Below are positions 8,493-9,775 of a stretch of DNA of 9,775 nt, in pieces. The stretch is from an uncultured Litorilinea sp. (GTDB lineage: Bacteria; Chloroflexota; Anaerolineae; Caldilineales; Caldilineaceae), in contig CAMPHP010000070.1 in assembly GCA_946885925.1 (NCBI GenBank), forward strand, positions 1 through 9,775. The letters run 5' to 3'. The notes below the pieces were generated by a model that did not search any database, was not told the DNA's origin, and was given only the letters and a program-made list of their open reading frames with translations. Position numbers and translations under genes: made by a program. Every line of letters starts with the position of its first letter. Position 1 is the stretch's first letter.

Positions 8493-9775
8493 TTACGCTG
8501 AGCGCTTGTCTTTCAGCATCATCAACATTTCCGCCAGTGGATACGTGTTCACCACGTCACTTGCCTGGACCCAGCCTCGCCGTGCCGTGCCAATCCCATA
8601 CTCCATAATGTCCATGCCATTCCGCGCATGGGCATCAGAGTTAATCGCCAACTTACAGCCCACTTCCAACGCCCGCCGTGCATAGACATCATTAATGTCT
8701 AACCGGGAGGGATGCGCGTTGATCTCGATCACAGTGCCTGTCTCAGCACAAGCCTGCAACACCTGCTCCATATCCAGCTCAGAAGGGGGTCGTACCTCAA
8801 TCATGCGCCCTGTGGCATGGCCCAAAATATCTACATGTGGATTGCGAATCGCCTTTAAGCAGCGCGCCGTGATCGTCTCCCGATCCTGGCGTAACCCAGA
8901 GTGGATACTGGCGACCACAACATCCAACTGCGCCAACACCTCATCTGGCAATCCCAGCGAACCATCGGCTAAAATTTCAACCTCAATCCCGCGCAGCAAG
9001 CGGAAATCTAATCCCTCTGCCTCGTACTGGGCGTTAAGCTTGGCAATCTCCTCAGCCTGGGCCGCCACGCGTGCCGGGTCCAACCCACCGACCATGCCCA
9101 GCCCCTGGCTGTGATCACTGACATTCCAATAGCTATAGCCGCGCGCCTGTGCCGCAGCAGCCATATCGGCAATTAGAGCAGTGCCATCACTCCAGGTAGA
9201 ATGACCGTGAAGTTCTCCCCGAATGTCACCGATCTCAATCAGCTTAGGCAACTTGCGCGCGCGTGCAGCGGCAATCTCACCGCGATTCTCACGCAGTTCC
9301 GGGGGTATCCATTCCAAACCCAGAAATTCATAGAGATCTGCCTCTTCTGTAAAAAATTTCTGCTCACCCTCCGGAGCCTTACCACTGCCAGTGGCGGTCA
9401 GCCCATACTCGTTAAGGCTCCACCCCTGTTTAAGCGCTATATCACGCAATGCAACGTTGTGTTCCTTGTTGCCCGTGAAATACTGCAACGCCGCGCCCCA
9501 ATGGTGAGCCTCGACCACGCGTAAATCTACGCGTAACCCCGAACCCAAGATAATGCTGCTCTTAGTATCGCCCTTACCCACCACATCACTCACTTGGGGC
9601 AAGGTACAAAAGGCATCCATCACAGCTTGAGGTGTGGCACTGACGGCTAAAATATCCACATCGCCAATGCTCTCCTTCCAGCGGCGCAAGCTTCCCCCAA
9701 TCTCCAAGCGTGCAATGGCACTTTCGTCCAGGCGGGAACGCAATTCCGCCACCAATGCCAGTGACACAGAACGTG
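8493..9775 (-). CDS. polX: PolX family DNA polymerase with PHP exonuclease domain (5' end cut off)
   Basis: Bacterial PolX enzymes fill short gaps in repair, and their PHP domain gives 3'-5' exonuclease and related activities. The frame stays open to the window edge, so about 150 N-terminal residues (helix-hairpin-helix and fingers of a usual 570 or so) lie outside. The GTG at 9767 is just an internal codon. Counting from it, the palm motif [17 protein letters not shown] (24-40) has Asp36 and Asp38, with the third metal ligand Asp81 in RVDLRVV, so polymerase residues are intact. The PHP metal site is also complete: His187 and His189 in [11 protein letters not shown], Asp218-His219, Glu262, His289, His317 and Asp378-His380. 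It ends with tandem TAA TAA. No terminator hairpin is clear after it. It may act with the nearby LigA in base-excision repair. Confidence 0.93.
   Translation of the reverse strand, partial: RSVSLALVAELRSRLDESAIARLEIGGSLRRWKESIGDVDILAVSATPQAVMDAFCTLPQVSDVVGKGDTKSSIILGSGLRVDLRVVEAHHWGAALQYFTGNKEHNVALRDIALKQGWSLNEYGLTATGSGKAPEGEQKFFTEEADLYEFLGLEWIPPELRENRGEIAAARARKLPKLIEIGDIRGELHGHSTWSDGTALIADMAAAAQARGYSYWNVSDHSQGLGMVGGLDPARVAAQAEEIAKLNAQYEAEGLDFRLLRGIEVEILADGSLGLPDEVLAQLDVVVASIHSGLRQDRETITARCLKAIRNPHVDILGHATGRMIEVRPPSELDMEQVLQACAETGTVIEINAHPSRLDINDVYARRALEVGCKLAINSDAHARNGMDIMEYGIGTARRGWVQASDVVNTYPLAEMLMMLKDKRSA

Overview
Every gene I can support in this window lies on the minus strand. In transcription order (right to left in coordinates) they are: a 5'-truncated PolX-type DNA polymerase/PHP gene; a single-pass membrane protein with an extracytoplasmic SH3b domain; ligA (NAD+-dependent DNA ligase); an amidase-signature hydrolase; a molybdenum-cofactor block moeA-moaC-moaD-moaE; the RNase P RNA gene rnpB; and six tRNA genes (Leu-TAG, Ala-TGC, Gly-GCC, Phe-GAA, Gln-TTG, His-GTG). 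The window looks like a bacterial chromosomal backbone region. I see no phage, insertion sequence, CRISPR array or defence system.

Organism: a bacterium with moderate GC, Shine-Dalgarno sites, sigma70-like promoters and at least one TTG start. The PolX with a fused PHP domain, the SH3b membrane protein with a long Thr/Val/Pro linker, and a MoeA very close in motifs to the eukaryotic gephyrin/Cnx1 E domain together suggest Chloroflexota. This is inference from family resemblance, not a database result.

Region 1 (1-1400) is the stable-RNA block. A strong promoter (TTGACA-17-TATTAT) sits inside the last codons of moaE and should drive rnpB. A second one (TTGCGT-17-TATACT) lies between rnpB and tRNA-Leu. 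A perfect GC-rich hairpin with a T run sits between tRNA-Gly and tRNA-Phe. The RNA enzyme that matures tRNA 5' ends is therefore encoded directly upstream of six of its substrates.

Region 2 (1390-3977) holds the later steps of molybdenum-cofactor synthesis. MoaC makes cyclic pyranopterin monophosphate, MoaD/MoaE form molybdopterin synthase, and MoeA inserts molybdate. moaA, moeB and mogA/moaB are not in the window. moaC and moaD overlap by ATGA. moeA is preceded by four tandem copies of its own start-codon region. MoaD carries two residues after the usual terminal Gly-Gly.

Region 3 (4046-9775) holds the amidase, ligA, the SH3b protein and the polX gene. ligA starts two bases after the SH3b stop, so those two are surely cotranscribed. 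PolX (gap filling) and LigA (nick sealing) are plausible partners in base-excision repair. An AT-rich intergenic stretch with three A-tracts in helical phase precedes the SH3b gene. I did not find a clear undescribed system. The most unusual items are the repeated moeA initiation region, the MoaD C-terminal extension and the enlarged arm of the RNase P RNA.
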